Positions 12,127-24,396 of a DNA stretch of 64,000 bases are shown piece by piece (position 1 is the first letter of the stretch; every line of letters starts with the position of its first letter). Below the pieces are notes generated by a model, which ran no database searches, had not been told where the DNA came from, and saw nothing but the letters and a program-made list of their open reading frames with translations. The stretch is from Hypericum androsaemum (taxonomy: Eukaryota; Streptophyta; Magnoliopsida; Malpighiales; Hypericaceae). The DNA lies in contig OZ023195.1 of the NCBI GenBank assembly GCA_963995505.1, positions 5,290,109 to 5,354,108 of the forward strand. The letters are read 5' to 3'. Both the position numbers and the translations under genes were made by a program.

Positions 12127-12853
12127 CATATATCTCATTAAAAACATAGTTGTGTACTGGCATGTTAACAAATCTAAATCTAAGTCAAGGCTTCTATACC
12201 ATGGATGTTAATGATTAAGAGTTTTATATGAGAAAAATGCATCATATAAAATAATTGGAAATTGATGGTTTTGCATTATAATTTTCCTTTGGTGGAAAGC
12301 CCTACGTACATGTTAATCAATAACGTAACACATACGTACAGGTCCAAGTCATCGCTAAAAAAAATCTGTAATAATAGTATTCGATTCTTAATATTATACA
12401 TAAAAAATTAATTTGATTTTAATTTCCCCATCACTTATGGGGTGCCAGCTCCTAAGAAGAATAAATCTGACACTTGCAGGGTTTAATAAACTTTAAATAC
12501 ATAAATTTGATTACATGAACTTTCCAGTTTTAATGGTCTGCTCCCTAAATTTTTTTGGGGTTTTTGATTCTAATTAGATTTCCATCGGCTGAATTTTTTT
12601 GATACACTTATATACCCTGTAGTTTCAGCGATTATCACTCTATGTAGTATTAAAATCATAAAATATGTCTAACTTATTTCAATTTTTATCACGGACTGGT
12701 CCTGAGGTCCTGTCCGAGTTTTTTTACAAACGGCATCATTTTGTAGCCGACGTGGACTACCACGTGGCTTAGACTAGGATTACTCGATGCTGACGTGGCG
12801 ATTGATAAATTATCAAATTAGTACCAAATTTATTTATTATTTAAAAAAATAAT
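12127..12853. other. AT-rich intergenic DNA
   Basis: Nothing gene-like was found. The sequence from about 12540 to 12800 resembles decayed transposon spacer DNA, but I could not bound an element. Confidence 0.4.
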
Positions 12854-13960
12854 TGTTGGAGAATTGATTTATTAACCAAGGAAGAGATGGCCCAATACAA
12901 GTGAGTGTATTGGGCTTTGGCCCAAATATTTAATTAGAGGAAGAATCCTAATTAAATATAATAACTAAGTAATTAGTGGGTAACTTTGAGCTAATTTAAT
13001 TGAAGGTCACACCAATTAATTTTGGGTGTTTGTGAGATCAATACGAAGCTCGTTGATAGAGCTTCGTAACGATATATAACACTTGCAAAAATCTAATTCT
13101 CGGGGTGAATAAAAATTGGCTTTAAAGTGGTATGGTTGTTATTAAAATAAGCACAATCCCACATTGGTTAGCGCACCATGCTGAGACAAGTTTATAAGGG
13201 ACTAGAAATCTAGCATGGGTAAACTGGTGGAGAAGGGAGAGGCTTCTCGCACCCTCCGTCCATCCGTCCGTCCGGCCCGGCTCGGCTCAGCACGCACGCG
13301 CGTCCCGCCCCGTCCCGCCCCGCCCCGGACCGGGCTCGGGCTCGGATTGCGGGTTGCGAGATTGTGGGAATTATTCCAGGGCCTTATCTTTTTAGAACTG
13401 GGCCGCAGGCTTCTTGGACTTCCGTTTGGACAAGCCCACACTCTGGACCTTCTTCTCCTTCCAGGTGGCTTTGAATTTAAATTTCGAATTTAAAATTCAT
13501 GCCAATAAATGGGATAATAGCCTAATGAATATGAGAGTTTTATCGGTCTTGTAACAGCTCATTTAATGGGTGGGTTAATGGCCCTATTAAATCCGAATTT
13601 GGCTGTTGGAGGTCCAAGGCTGCCTATAAAAGGAGCCCACCTCCTTCATTCCAGATCATCCTAGCTCTCACTCTTCCTTGAGCTCTCTACTTCTCCCTCC
13701 ATAGCATAGCATTTCTCACTTTCATTTGTGTCCGAGTTCTAAGGCCACGAAAGGTTTGAAAGGTGTACGAAAGTGCTTCCTTTTGTACACGAGGTTGGGT
13801 GTTGTACCTTGGGAACTCTCTTACCCACGGAGGCCTGAAGTATATAGGCGGATAATAAGAGTTTAAGGGCACACGGTAAAACTGTGGCCTCGTCCAGGAT
13901 TCAATCCGAAAGTCACTACCTTGAAGACGACGATATACACACTTAGCTCTAAGTGTGATC
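12854..13960 (+). repeat. 5' LTR of the large copia element (right end uncertain)
   Basis: It starts at TGTTGG (12854). The part up to 13447 aligns with 23255-23922. A TATA box (CTATAAAAGG, about 13624) is followed by a leader-like part. The U5 end is not certain: a TCTAACA at about 14040-14046 is one candidate, but no clear Met-tRNA primer site follows it. A GC-rich run of CCGT/CCGTCC repeats sits at 13255-13330. Confidence 0.7.
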
Positions 13961-14713
13961 GTGAGCATTCTCTAAACTCCTCTCTTTATATACTTACGAT
14001 TTATATTTACATGCTTATACCATAATTTACTAATATTTATTCTAACAATCTTAAACTCTTATTATATTCAAAATATTAGTAAACTGGTCTTCATGTATAT
14101 CGTAAACGTGCTTTTGTGTAGCTAACACTCTCTATGTTAGACGCTCTGTACTGAGAATATTGCTAATGTTGCTACTGCAAGGGAAATAATTCATCATAAT
14201 AATAGAACCTTTTAAGTTGCTGTGATTTATGTATTCCGTTTACCAAAAGAAATAGTGTCCCTGCATGCACTTCCTGGTACATGTTGAGAAATATTCAAAT
14301 AACAAATCAATTAATTGGGTTACTGTCCGATCGGTTATTACAGTTTCAGCGTTACTTTGGAATTTCATTTAATTATCTTCACTGCTTAACCTCCAGTCTT
14401 CATTGCTTACCGATTAAATTATCAAAGTAGCTTATTACTGCTCCGATTGAATCGTTGGAATATTGTTTTAAGCATTAGTTGTATATGCTTAGTTCCGAGA
14501 ACACTTCAATTTTGATGCATTTATTGTTTGATTCTCTGTTACATTTCCAAGTTAATACCAATCGTAATCACACTCGGAATATCTAAAGTGTGGAAAATTA
14601 ATATCGCAATTTTTATTGGGTTGTTCAAATTAATTGTATCAGTTCAACGCGTTCGGTTTTCTGTTGGACCCAAACTGATTACTCACTAAAGGTTATTTGG
14701 TGATCTATAGATC

Positions 14714-15317
14714 ATGGTTGATAACAACTCTTCCCCACACGAGATCAACAACTCCGGTGCGACGAACACCACGAATGACAACTTGAACGAGGAGATTCCT
14801 GTTGTGAGGGCTAACGGTGCTGAGGCCATGATGCCGGGTCATAGACACCCAATGCCACTGCCGTACTCTCATCTTGAGAAACCGGAAAAGTTCAAGAGTG
14901 GAAATTTCAAAAGATGGCAACAAGAAATATTGTTCTACTTGACCGCCTTGAACTTTAGCCGGTATGTCAAGGAGGAAAAATCCAAAGAGAATGTGAGTGA
15001 TCCGCATCAAACCACGATCCACAATGCATGGGTACATGAAGATTACCTATGTCGCAACTATATATTGGGTTCTCTCGATGATTCGCTTTACGGCGTGTAC
15101 TATACCAAAGAAACGTCTAAAGATCTTTGGGAATCGTTGGAGCACAAATATAAAGTTGACGACGCCGGTGCAAAAAAATTTGTGGCCGGGCGCTTCCACG
15201 ACTATCGGATGGTCGATGGAAAGAGCGTTGTGGAACAATGCGAAGAGTTACAATTGATCTTTCATGATCTTGCAACGGAGGAAATGGCCATCAATGATGC
15301 CCTCCAAGTGGCGATGG
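14714..15317 (+). pseudogene. copia gag, N-terminal part, interrupted by a solo LTR
   Basis: The ATG at 14714 opens a copia gag of the UBN2 type: PEKFKSGNFKRWQQEILFY, NYILGSLDDSLYGVY, then SLEHKYKVDDAGAKKF. The frame is intact up to the insertion point at 15317 and resumes on the far side of the solo LTR at 18487. The capsid-forming region is therefore split by 3.2 kb of foreign DNA. Confidence 0.88.
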
Positions 15318-18300
15318 TGTAATACCCTAGTCCTTTAATTATATTTTTCTGACTTAAGTGAAGTATACTTAGTCATAATGACATATTAGATTCATATTTG
15401 GAGTAAGATTGCTATGTAAATAGAGTGCCAATGATAGTTGGAAGGAATGCATTTGATATCTCGGACTAACTCAGATATGCTGCGATAAACTGAACGTAAT
15501 TTTTTCATCCGGGATCTAAAAGAGATGATTCAAAATAGTATTGAAAGGTAAGATGTGGACCTATAAGCTTACAAAGATATTGATTTATCATGCTAGCAAT
15601 TTGGACGAAGCCTGGCAAGTGGATAAACAACACATTGTGTTGTCGGTTCTTGAAGTGCTTCGGTTGGACTTCTCGGTCTTTATTTCAACAAGAATTTAAG
15701 TTGCTATGCTTTTATGAAGTACGTATAGATATGAGTTAGTCTTCTAAGGGTTGTAGATTAAGCTTAGCAAAGCCTACTCAAGTTTTATCAAGCTAGTTGG
15801 ACAAGTTCAGACAGTACTGACACCTACTTGGTAAATTGGACACATCTTCCTCAATTTTGCTCCAAATGCTACAAATAAATATGATCCTAAAACTAGACAC
15901 ATAGACCTACAATTGAGTAGAAAGCAATTTTGGGAAACAAGAAATGGAAGTTGGTGAAAAACGGGATTCAATTTGCTGCCTCCTGATTGGACCACATGGG
16001 AGGTGGAACCAATCATCTTTCATTACTTGGAAACTTATAAGAATTAGTTGAGGACGTGAGTCATGCTGGATGGTGACTCACCTACACTCTTTTAGGACTC
16101 AGTAACTTAAGGAAGAGGCAAGAAACTCTGGAGATAAGCCACAAAATGAAAGAGAAGAAAAAGAAGAGAGAGAGATAGAAGAGAGAGAAAGAAGCAGGTC
16201 AACAAAGAATGTAGAGGACTCAATGAGCTTCAATTTGGAATTTTCAGTCTTCTCAAAGATTGTATAGGACTCAATGAGCTTTCCAACCATATATTATATG
16301 TCCTATTTAGATTATGGAATCAATGCGAAATTGATTTTTAATGATAGACTAATAACTGGAGTATATAAGTGAGCTGGTAGACAAAGAAGTATTCGGTAAG
16401 TGTCTTTAGGCATGGAATTGGGCTTCCATATCTTCATAAAAGTTGTAGAGAACTTCAAGAACTTTCTAACCATATATCATATGCTATAATTGGATAAAGG
16501 ACTCAGCCTAAAATATATTTTAAACTACAGACTATTTGTTGGAGTATACAGTCAAGATGGTGGAAGAACAAGTTCTTAGTACATATATTTGGACTCCGAA
16601 TTGGACTTTTATGCCTTCATATAGTTTGTGGAGGACTTCAATACCTTTCTTTTGGTATATCATATGTTGAATTTGGATCAGGGAATCAACAGAAAATCTA
16701 TTTTGAATCAGATAGCCGTTGGTGAAGCACACAGCTGAGATTATTGAAGAAAACATAATTGGTAAGTGTACTTAGGCTTCGAATTGGAACTTTAGATTTT
16801 TACAGATGGTAGAGGACTCTATAAGGTTTCTAACCATGTATCATACACCCTGTTTGGATGAAGAAATCGTATTCAAAACCTAGTTGAAGTTCGGACTTAC
16901 TGACTGTATATAGGTTGAAGGGGTCAAGAGTAATGACTTGGTAAGTGATATGTTTGGAATTTTTGGTAAATACTTAGATTTTGAGATATCAAGGACATAC
17001 AGGGGAGTCCATATAAAGAGTTATTTGAAGTGGTTATGGTATAATATTGAGTTATATGTGATGTTTGTTGAAGATAGAAGTGGTTGAGCTTCTCTTGTGC
17101 TTGGTGTGTATTCTAATTGTCAAAACAGATTGTTGAGTAAATTTATGACCATGAATAGACTTTGTACAGACTATACATATGCGGGACACTTGGTAAGAAA
17201 GAAAATATTGAAAGGAATTGAGCTATTTGGACACTTTTGGGCTATTTTAGACGATGGGTTGGTTGTTTTGAAGTGATGGAAGCAACTTGATTTGGGAAGT
17301 GAGAAGCTAACCTCATTTTGTGAATTAGGATTATTGTACAGAGCTTCCTCAAGGTGTGTTGGTGAAGGAGAATTATCACGAAAGATGGTTATAAAAGCTT
17401 TAAGTGAAAGGGACATCGGATTCGGGAATCAGTGTGATCGGTAGATCTTCAATAGTGTAAGCATATAGACCATGGCAACTTTGGTTTGTTTGGTACATGT
17501 GCATGTTTCAGATCTTAAGTATGTGCATCTCATGCATATGAGTTTGTCTATAAAGTGGTCATGTGCATATGTATTTTGTTTGGTCATACTTGGATTGGAT
17601 TGTGAGATGTGTGGCATATGTGAGTGGCCGGCTAGAGAATATGTGGTTCCTAGCTCGGGGCCAATTTGTGAGGGTGTGACATGTCCATTTCTCTTGGATA
17701 TGTCTTGGAACCTTTGGTTGTGTGAAAGGTCTGTTATGTTTGTTTATGGTGAGAAATGGACAGGTTTTCCCGTGCTAACCGGGGATGTTAGCCTATGTGC
17801 ACATAGACTGGGGATATCCTAGTTTACTACTATATACTTAGTATGTGATTATGGAAAGGAGATTTGATGGCCATGTTGATATCCCTGTGGTGAAGAGGAA
17901 GTGGTCCGTCTAAACCTGTTTAGAGCTCACCATTTATTTGACTATGTGATTATGTGTTTGTGGGATAAGTTACGTGATGGAATGGGACGTCACGTAGTTT
18001 GCTCATATTTTTAGTATGTGTGTGTGTGTGGTCATGTGATTAGTATGCATTTTAGTATTGTCTTAGATTATGTGGGACATAGTTGAGTTCTGTCTCTCCC
18101 ACATGTATCTGACATAACCAACACGTTATATTCTATCTGCTTACAGAGTGTTTCCCCAAATACTCACCCCCTATCACCAGTTTTGCAGGTTCATTTATGT
18201 GGCCTTGTATCCATCCAAAGATAGCTTTGTTGGTGTCAAGTCAATTTGCTTCTTCACGACTTGAATAAAGTCTCTGGCATCCATTTTGCTCTTTTGTCTA

Positions 18301-18486
18301 GTAGCTCCGTAGCCACAACGTTCACTTTGATCCTGGGGATAATGTAAAAATAATTGTATTTCATTTTATTTTTAAGATTGAAAATTTTGTAAAGTAAAAT
18401 ATATTTGAGGCTGGCTAGACTCGTTAGGTATTGTAAATGGGTTTGGATCTAGCGCCGGTCACCGACCTTGAATTTGGGTAGTGACA
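15318..18486 (+). mobile_element. Long solo LTR (3169 bp) of a gypsy-type element, nested in copia gag
   Basis: The insert begins TGTAATACCC and ends GTAGTGACA, which are typical ends of plant Tekay/Del-type LTRs. It is flanked by a perfect 5-bp duplication GATGG (15313-15317 and 18487-18491). No gag or pol coding lies inside, so it is a recombination product (solo LTR). Orientation is inferred from the TGTAATACCC start. It contains a ~183-bp tandem repeat array at about 16190-16900 and a short GT run at 18018-18030. 3.2 kb is long for an LTR. Confidence 0.85.
16190..16900 (+). repeat. ~183-bp degenerate tandem repeats inside the solo LTR
   Basis: The phrase GAATTGG(A/G) followed by a CTTTATAT..TTCATA-like stretch, an AGAGGACTTCAA-like stretch and ACCATATATCATATG recurs at about 16231, 16414, 16597 and 16781. 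The spacing is 183-184 bp. Four diverged units are visible, with a possible partial fifth. Confidence 0.75.
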
Positions 18487-20341
18487 GATGGTAATTGAGA
18501 AATTACCACCATCTTAGAAGGACTTCAAGATGTACCTCAAGCACAAGAGGAAGAAGATGACTCTCGAGGACCTTATCCGAAGGTTGCGCATCGAGCAAGA
18601 TAACCGAAAGGTTGATAAGAAACCAAGTGGCATGGTTGCTAAGGCCAATGTGGTCGAGACTAGGGGGAGCTCTCGTGGGAACAAGCGGAAACCCTCAAAT
18701 GATTCCAAGGGAGATGCTCAGAATAAGAGCTTTACTGGTGCCTGCTTTATTTGTAACAAGACCGGCCATCATGCCAAAGATTGCTACAAACGTCTAGCCG
18801 CAGAGGGTAAGAAGATGGTAGGACCAAGCACGGGTAAGAAGAAGAAGCCCGCTAATGCTAACATTGCGGAGATCCGGAAGAATCTCATCTCCGGAGTGGT
18901 GCTCAATAAGAGGGGCTTTCAGCTCGTGTTTGAGTCTGACAAGGTCATCATGTCCAAGGGAGGGATGTTCGCTGGCAAGGGCTACTTGACCAATAATCTG
19001 TTTAAGATGAGTGTAATAACTTTAGCTCCCAAGGCAAAGTCTAATGATAAGATTGATGTGGGTGCCGCCAATAAGGCTAGCACGAGTAATGATGTAATGA
19101 ATGTTGCCGAGAAGGCTAATAAGAAAGTAAAGGTTGCTTATTCTCGCGCGTCGTTACATTTATGGCATGGTAGACTAGGTCATGTGAATTATAAGTCTTT
19201 GCAAAGGCTAATATCACTTAACCTACTACCGAAATTCAACATCGATCACAAACATAAGTGCGAGACTTGTGTTGAGGCCAAATACGCCAAAACATCTTCC
19301 CACTCGATTGAGCGAAGCACGGAACCATTGGATTTAATCCACACCGATGTATGTGATTTAAAATTCGTACAAATGCATGGCGGTAAAAATTATTTTATAA
19401 CTTTTATCGACGATTGTACGAGGTATTGCTATGTCTACTTGATGAGAAGTAAAGACGAAGCAATAGACACGTTCATTCACTATAAGAATGAAGTTGAGAA
19501 CCAACCTGGCAAGAAGATCAAAAATCTTCGAAGTGACCGAGGTGGTGAATATGAATCTCCATTTGCACAAGTTTGTGCCGAGAATAGAATCGTTCATCAA
19601 ACCACGGCGCCTTATTCTCCTGAGCAAAATGGAATTGCGGAAAGGAAGAATAGGACGCTTAAGGAAATAATGAATGCGATGCTTATTAGTTCCGGATTAC
19701 CAAGAAATTTTTGGGGGAAAGCTGTGCTTTCGGCCAACTATGTGCTCAACAGGGTACCACACAAAAAGTTGGATAAAATACCTTACGAATTATGGAAAGG
19801 TCATGCGCCTAGCTATAAATTCCTAAGGGTTTGGGGATGTCTTGCTAAGGTTCCGATCTCACCTCCTAAAAGGACAAGGATAGGACCCAAGATGGTGGAT
19901 TGTGTGTTTATCGGTTATGCACAAGATAGTGCTGCATATCGATTCTTGGTACACAAGTCAGATAACTCTGATGTCCACGTAAATACTATCATAGAAGCTA
20001 GGGATGCTTCATTCTTTGAGGAAATCTTTCCTCACAAAGCTCGAACTAGTGTTGACCGTCAAGTTGACCAAAGTGGGAGCAATGTGGGGGGAGAGGAACC
20101 TCAAGATGAAGTTGAAGAGCCTAGACGTGGGAAACGGGCTAGAAAAGAAAAGTCCTTCGGATCAGATTTCCTAACATATCTGTTAAAAAAGGATCCTGTA
20201 ACCTACAAAGAAGCAATGTCTTCTACAAACTCTGCTCTTTGGAAGGAAGCGATGAATAGTGAGATAGAGTCTATCTTACATAATCACACTTGGAAACTAG
20301 TAGATCTACCTCCGGGTAGTAAACCACTAGGCCATAAGTAG
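18487..20341 (+). pseudogene. copia gag C-terminus and pol (integrase, start of RT), in-frame protease deletion
   Basis: After the nested LTR the frame resumes: LEDLIRRLRIEQDNR, then a zinc knuckle CFICNKTGHHAKDC (about 18740-18785). It jumps straight into IRKNLISGVVLNKRGF, a block that normally lies after the aspartic protease; the D-T/S-G protease core is missing without loss of frame. GAG-pre-integrase (LHLWHGRLGHVN, about 19160) and integrase follow, with catalytic D (IHTDVCD), D (LRSDRGGEY) and E (GIAERKNRT), all kept. The frame ends at a TAG (20339-20341) exactly where copia RTs have the tryptophan of a WIFKKK motif. Confidence 0.9.
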
Positions 20342-21720
20342 ATCTTCAAAAAGAAGATGAAGCCTGATGGTACAGTGGATAAGTACAAGGCAAGACTTGT
20401 TGTTAAAGGCTATAAGCAAATTGAGGGTGTTGATTATTTTGACACATATACTCCTGTCTCCCGGAAAATATCTATTAGGTTAGTCATAGCTTTGGCGGCT
20501 TTGTTTAACCTAGAGATCCATCAAATGGATGTGAAGACGGCCTTCCTTAATGGAGATTTGGAAGAGGAGATTTACATGGAACAACCCGAAGAGTTTGTGG
20601 TTCCAGGTAAAGAACATAAGGTGTGTAAACTTGTAAAATCCTTGTATGGACTAAAACAAGCACCTAAACAATGGCACAAAAAGTTTGATAGTGTAATGCT
20701 ATCTAACGGGTTTCAGATAAACCAATGTGATAAATGTGTCTACGTGAAAGGAGATGATAATGACTATGTGGTAGTTTGTCTCTACGTAGATGACATGTTG
20801 ATCGTGGGTAATAATGATAATATTAAAATTACCAAGAGAATGTTGTCGCAAAATTTTGACATGAAAGACTTGGGACAAGCTGATGTAATACTTGGGATGA
20901 AAATCACCAAGACTTCAAAAGATTACGCGCTTTTCCAAGGTCACTATATCAAAAAGATACTTGACAAATTCGATAAGGATAGCAATGTAATTGCGAGAAC
21001 TCCTATGGAAGTGGTGTCAAGTCTCTGCAAGAATCGCGGAGAGAGTGTGAGACAACTAGATTATTCTAGAGTTATAGGCAGTCTAATGTACCTCATGGAC
21101 TGTACTAGACCAGATATTGCAAACTCGGTAAACAGATTGTCGAGATATACGAGTAATCCCAATGATGAATATTAGAAAGCGATAGTTAGAGTCCTTAGGT
21201 ACACTGCTAACTATGGATTACACTATACGAGATATCCAGCCGTTCTGGAAGGGTATTCAGACGCGAACTGGATCTCGGACTCCAAGAATATAAAATCTAC
21301 TAGCGGATACATATTTACAATTGGAGGAGCATCGGTCTCGTGGAGATCATGCAAACAAACTTGCATTGCTAGATCAACTATGGAATCAGAATTTATAGCG
21401 TTGGATCTAGCAGCTGAAGAGGCGGATTGGCTCCGAAGTTTCTTGGAGGACATCCCGATGTGGTCAAAACCAGTGCCTCCTATTAGCGTGCACTGTGATA
21501 GTCAATCAGCTATCGGAAGATCACAAAACAATGTGTATAATGGAAAGTCTAGACACATACATCGTAGACATAAATCCGTGAAAATGTTATTGAGAACGGG
21601 TGTGATATCTTTAGACTATATAAAGTCAAAAGAGAACATCGCAGATCCATTAACTAAAGGTCTAACGAGGGACCAAGTTGAGGTATCATCGAGGGGAATG
21701 GGTTTAAAGCCCACAAAATG
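20342..21720 (+). pseudogene. copia pol continued: reverse transcriptase and RNase H
   Basis: In the same frame after the TAG, the RT domain has MDVKTAFLNGDLEEEIYM, SLYGLKQAPKQWH and an intact catalytic LYVDDMLIVG (about 20790). A second in-frame TAG at 21173-21175 again replaces a tryptophan ([12 protein letters not shown]). RNase H follows with [27 protein letters not shown] and the terminal [11 protein letters not shown] block, ending at 21719-21721. Apart from the two nonsense codons the frame is open, so decay is recent or light. Confidence 0.9.
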
Positions 21721-22112
21721 ACCTAAACCCATGATGACAACCCAACTTGGATCGTAAACCACGATCTGCAGGTTCAAAGGGACAACCGAATTATGAGGCT
21801 AGGGTCGAACAAAGCACTTGGGAAATTGAGTTCCTTACCTTCCTATGATGAAAGAGTGATAGACCTGTCCATGTGAAGGTTAAGTTTTAAGCTTTTAATG
21901 ATCCTTATACTTCGAGTATATATAAGTGGGGTATGGCAGGATACTCCTTATAAGAGATCACCTATGTCGAATGTGAAGGGGCCGCTTCTATGAGATGAGT
22001 TAAGGGCTAAATCTCTAGAGCATTCGATGAAGTTTCCAAGGTGGTCCAGGGCCAAAATGGACAACAACGAAAGAACCAAGTAGTGGTTTGAGAAGGAGTT
22101 GTGTGAGTACCT

Positions 22113-23047
22113 TGTTGGGTTGAATGCATATTTAATGCATTTGGCCCAAATTGGAAAGGCCCAAGTGGAAGGCCCAAAGTCAAGTTAAGGAATGTGTACC
22201 ACATTGATTAGAGCAAGGAGGATTTCCTTGTTTATAAGGAATTCCTCTCCTTACCTCTCAACTTGATTGACTACCCAAAAGGCTGACCCACCGCTAGCTG
22301 CGAGGACTGTGCGAAGCACCGTCCGAGCACGAGCACGTGCGTGTGCGCATGACGCATTGGACGCAGGTCGCAGTGGGTACTTTGTGGCGCACTTGGCACT
22401 TCACACGCACGCATCATCGCGAGGAGCTGGAGGAGCCTTAAGTATTTTGCCCTAGGTCCGGAGAGAGCTGCGCAGCTACCGGAGTAACGAGCAGCTGCGA
22501 GCACCTTCAGGTTAGCCACCGAAGAGGCACGACAGGCAGGAATGTGCAGGAGACTTCCAGAAGGCCGAAGGGGTGCAAGATCCCTCGCGAAAGGGCGCCA
22601 GCACAGCCTGGGCGCGCCTGAAAGGATCCAGAAGCCACCGAAGGGCCACGAGTACAGCCAGCCAGCCTGCTGGCCGAGCGAACGCGTCCCTTCGGGGTGG
22701 CTACCTCCCTGCCTCCTCCAGCCTATAAATAGGCTTGCCCCCTTGCCATTATCCTCATCCCAGCAGCAATTGCATTCTCTATAGCATTGTTGTCTTCTTC
22801 TCTCCCCCGTTCTTCACTAACAAGAGTCCAAAAGTTCTGGGTATATAAGAGTTCGCCCAAAAGTTTTGAGATACGTGTGCAATATTCTTGGAAACACCCT
22901 AAACAGTCGTTGTATCTTGGGGATGATTGCCGAAGCCTGTACCGCACTGAAATATACAGGGCAATCTCGTCTTACGGAGAAAGTGTCCAACACTTGCCTC
23001 GACTGCCGTAGATCCTAATCAAGTACACCAACCTCCGACAAATAACA
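22113..23047 (+). mobile_element. Solo LTR (935 bp) nested downstream of copia pol
   Basis: It begins TGTTGGGTTGAATG and ends AAATAACA, with a perfect 5-bp duplication TACCT on both sides (22108-22112 and 23048-23052). A TATA box (CTATAAATAGG, about 22722) precedes an R-U5-like region. That region matches the reverse complement of 30321-30926 in its last ~150 bp, including a CTTGGGGA(T/C)GATTGCCG phrase. The open frames inside (for example 22267-22519) are GC-rich LTR sequence, not genes. Confidence 0.85.
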
Positions 23048-23245
23048 TACCTTTGTCTTGGTATACATAAAACGCCGTACAGTTCAAGGCATCGCGTCCA
23101 CTGGTTGTCAAGTATATCCGAAGGTATTTCACTAAGGAAGGTTCAAGGCTTTTAACCACCTTTCCTGATGCAACAAATTCTCACAGAACTCCATGTTGCA
23201 TGTAGCATTGGTAGGCTCATGTCATATAAGCCATTTTGTATTCAT

Positions 23246-23254
23246 GTAGGGGAT
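23246..23254 (+). other. Polypurine tract of the large copia element
   Basis: GTAGGGGA just before the TGTTGG start of the right LTR is the plus-strand primer site. Confidence 0.7.
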
Positions 23255-23922
23255 TGTTGGAGAATTGGTTTATTAACCAAGGAAGAGATGGCCCAATACA
23301 AATGAGTGTATTGGGCTTTGGCCCAAATATTTAATTAGAGGAAGAATCCTAATTAAATATAATAACTAAGTAATTAGTGGGCAACTTTGAGCTAATTTAA
23401 TTGAAGGTCACACCAATTGATTTTGGGTGTTTGTGAGATTAATACGAAGCTCGTTGATAGAGCTTCGTAACGATATATAACACTTGCGAAAATCTAATTC
23501 TCGGGGTGAATGAAAATTGGCTTTAAAGTGGTATGGTTGTTATTAAAATAAGCACAATCCCACATTGGTTAGCGCACCATGCTGAGACAAGTTTATAAGG
23601 GACTAGAAGTCTAGCATGGGTAAACTGGTGGAGAAGGGAGAGGCTTCTCGCGCCGTCCGTCCGTCCGTCCGTCCGGCCCGGCTCGGCTTGGCACGCATGC
23701 ACGCACACGGCGCGCCCTACCCCGCCCCGTCCCAGACCGGGCTCAGGCTCGGGCTCGGGCTCGAGTGCGGGTTGTGGGTTGCGGGTTGCGGAATTGTGGG
23801 AATTGTTCCAGGTTCCAGGGCCTTATCTTTTTAGAACTGGACCGGACTTGTTGTAGCGATCCTAGGCCCAAAAATTCCTCTGGGCTTCTTGGACTTCCGT
23901 TTGGACAAACCCACACTCTGGA
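23255..23922 (+). repeat. 3' LTR of the large copia element, truncated
   Basis: It aligns to 12854-13447 with small indels, including ~30 bp extra near 23850-23885. It stops after CACACTCTGGA at 23922. The TATA box, R and U5 present in the left LTR are missing. The junction is followed by unrelated sequence leading into gene-family copy B, so a deletion or recombination removed the right end. Confidence 0.85.
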
Positions 23923-23967
23923 AATTGCCCAGATTATGGGTGATTGAGTACATTCAGCCTTTTACAT

Positions 23968-24396
23968 TCTCCCGCCTTCTCTTTGGAACAAGTCCCCATT
24001 ATCTGGCCCTCCCAGACCACCAGCAACTCTTCCGGCCCTTCCAAAAAAAAGAGCAAGTCTTCCTCTTATTATCACGAGTCGCATCTGAACACAATGCGAG
24101 CATGGAACCTCCTCCACCTTCATGGGACAAGGTATTGTGCCTTCACTTTCGAACCATTTTTCACATCAGATGAGCGGCTGGGCCACTCCGCCCCCCCTCA
24201 CTGCCTCTTTGTTTGCACTTTTGATCTGGTTTCTGGCAACGGGGAGGACCAGCCTGGTGTGAACTTGGACGCCTCTCACGCTTCCGGCCAGGTCACCGTC
24301 TCTGCAAAAGTTGTTTCTACCAGTTCCAAGTTCTATGGCTTCAGGTTCCCTGTTGAATTGACAGCTGGGAAAGCATTTTCTGCCTCCTCCTTTTAG
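23968..24396 (+). pseudogene. Gene-family copy B: C-terminal third only
   Basis: This encodes the last ~140 residues of the family in an open frame ending at the TAG before 24397. It is almost identical to the end of copy I (40575-41001), differing by very few bases; one replacement is K to E near the end. It lacks any 5' part because it is joined to a copia LTR remnant. The 3' flank is also shared, so this is the start of a segmental duplication. Confidence 0.88.

Larger units (their letters stand above)
12854..23922 (+). mobile_element. Large Ty1/copia element with two nested solo LTRs and a truncated 3' LTR
   Basis: Both LTRs start TGTTGGAGAATTG (12854 and 23255) and can be aligned for ~600 bp. 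Between them lie gag, integrase, RT and RNase H in copia order. A solo LTR of a gypsy family is inserted in gag (15318-18486) and a solo LTR of another copia-type family sits downstream of pol (22113-23047). The right LTR breaks off at about 23922, before its R-U5 part. A ~45-bp filler then joins it to gene-family copy B. Protease loss and two nonsense codons make it non-functional. Confidence 0.9.

Noticed and set aside
13215..13493. Open frame rich in Arg/Pro
   Set aside because: It is LTR sequence with CCGT repeats, repeated at 23616 in the other LTR.
16190..16900. CRISPR array
   Set aside because: The ~183-bp units are degenerate, adjacent and inside an LTR of a plant element; there are no spacers.
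22267..22784. GC-rich open frames that might be genes
   Set aside because: They lie inside a solo LTR bounded by TACCT duplications and have no domain content.
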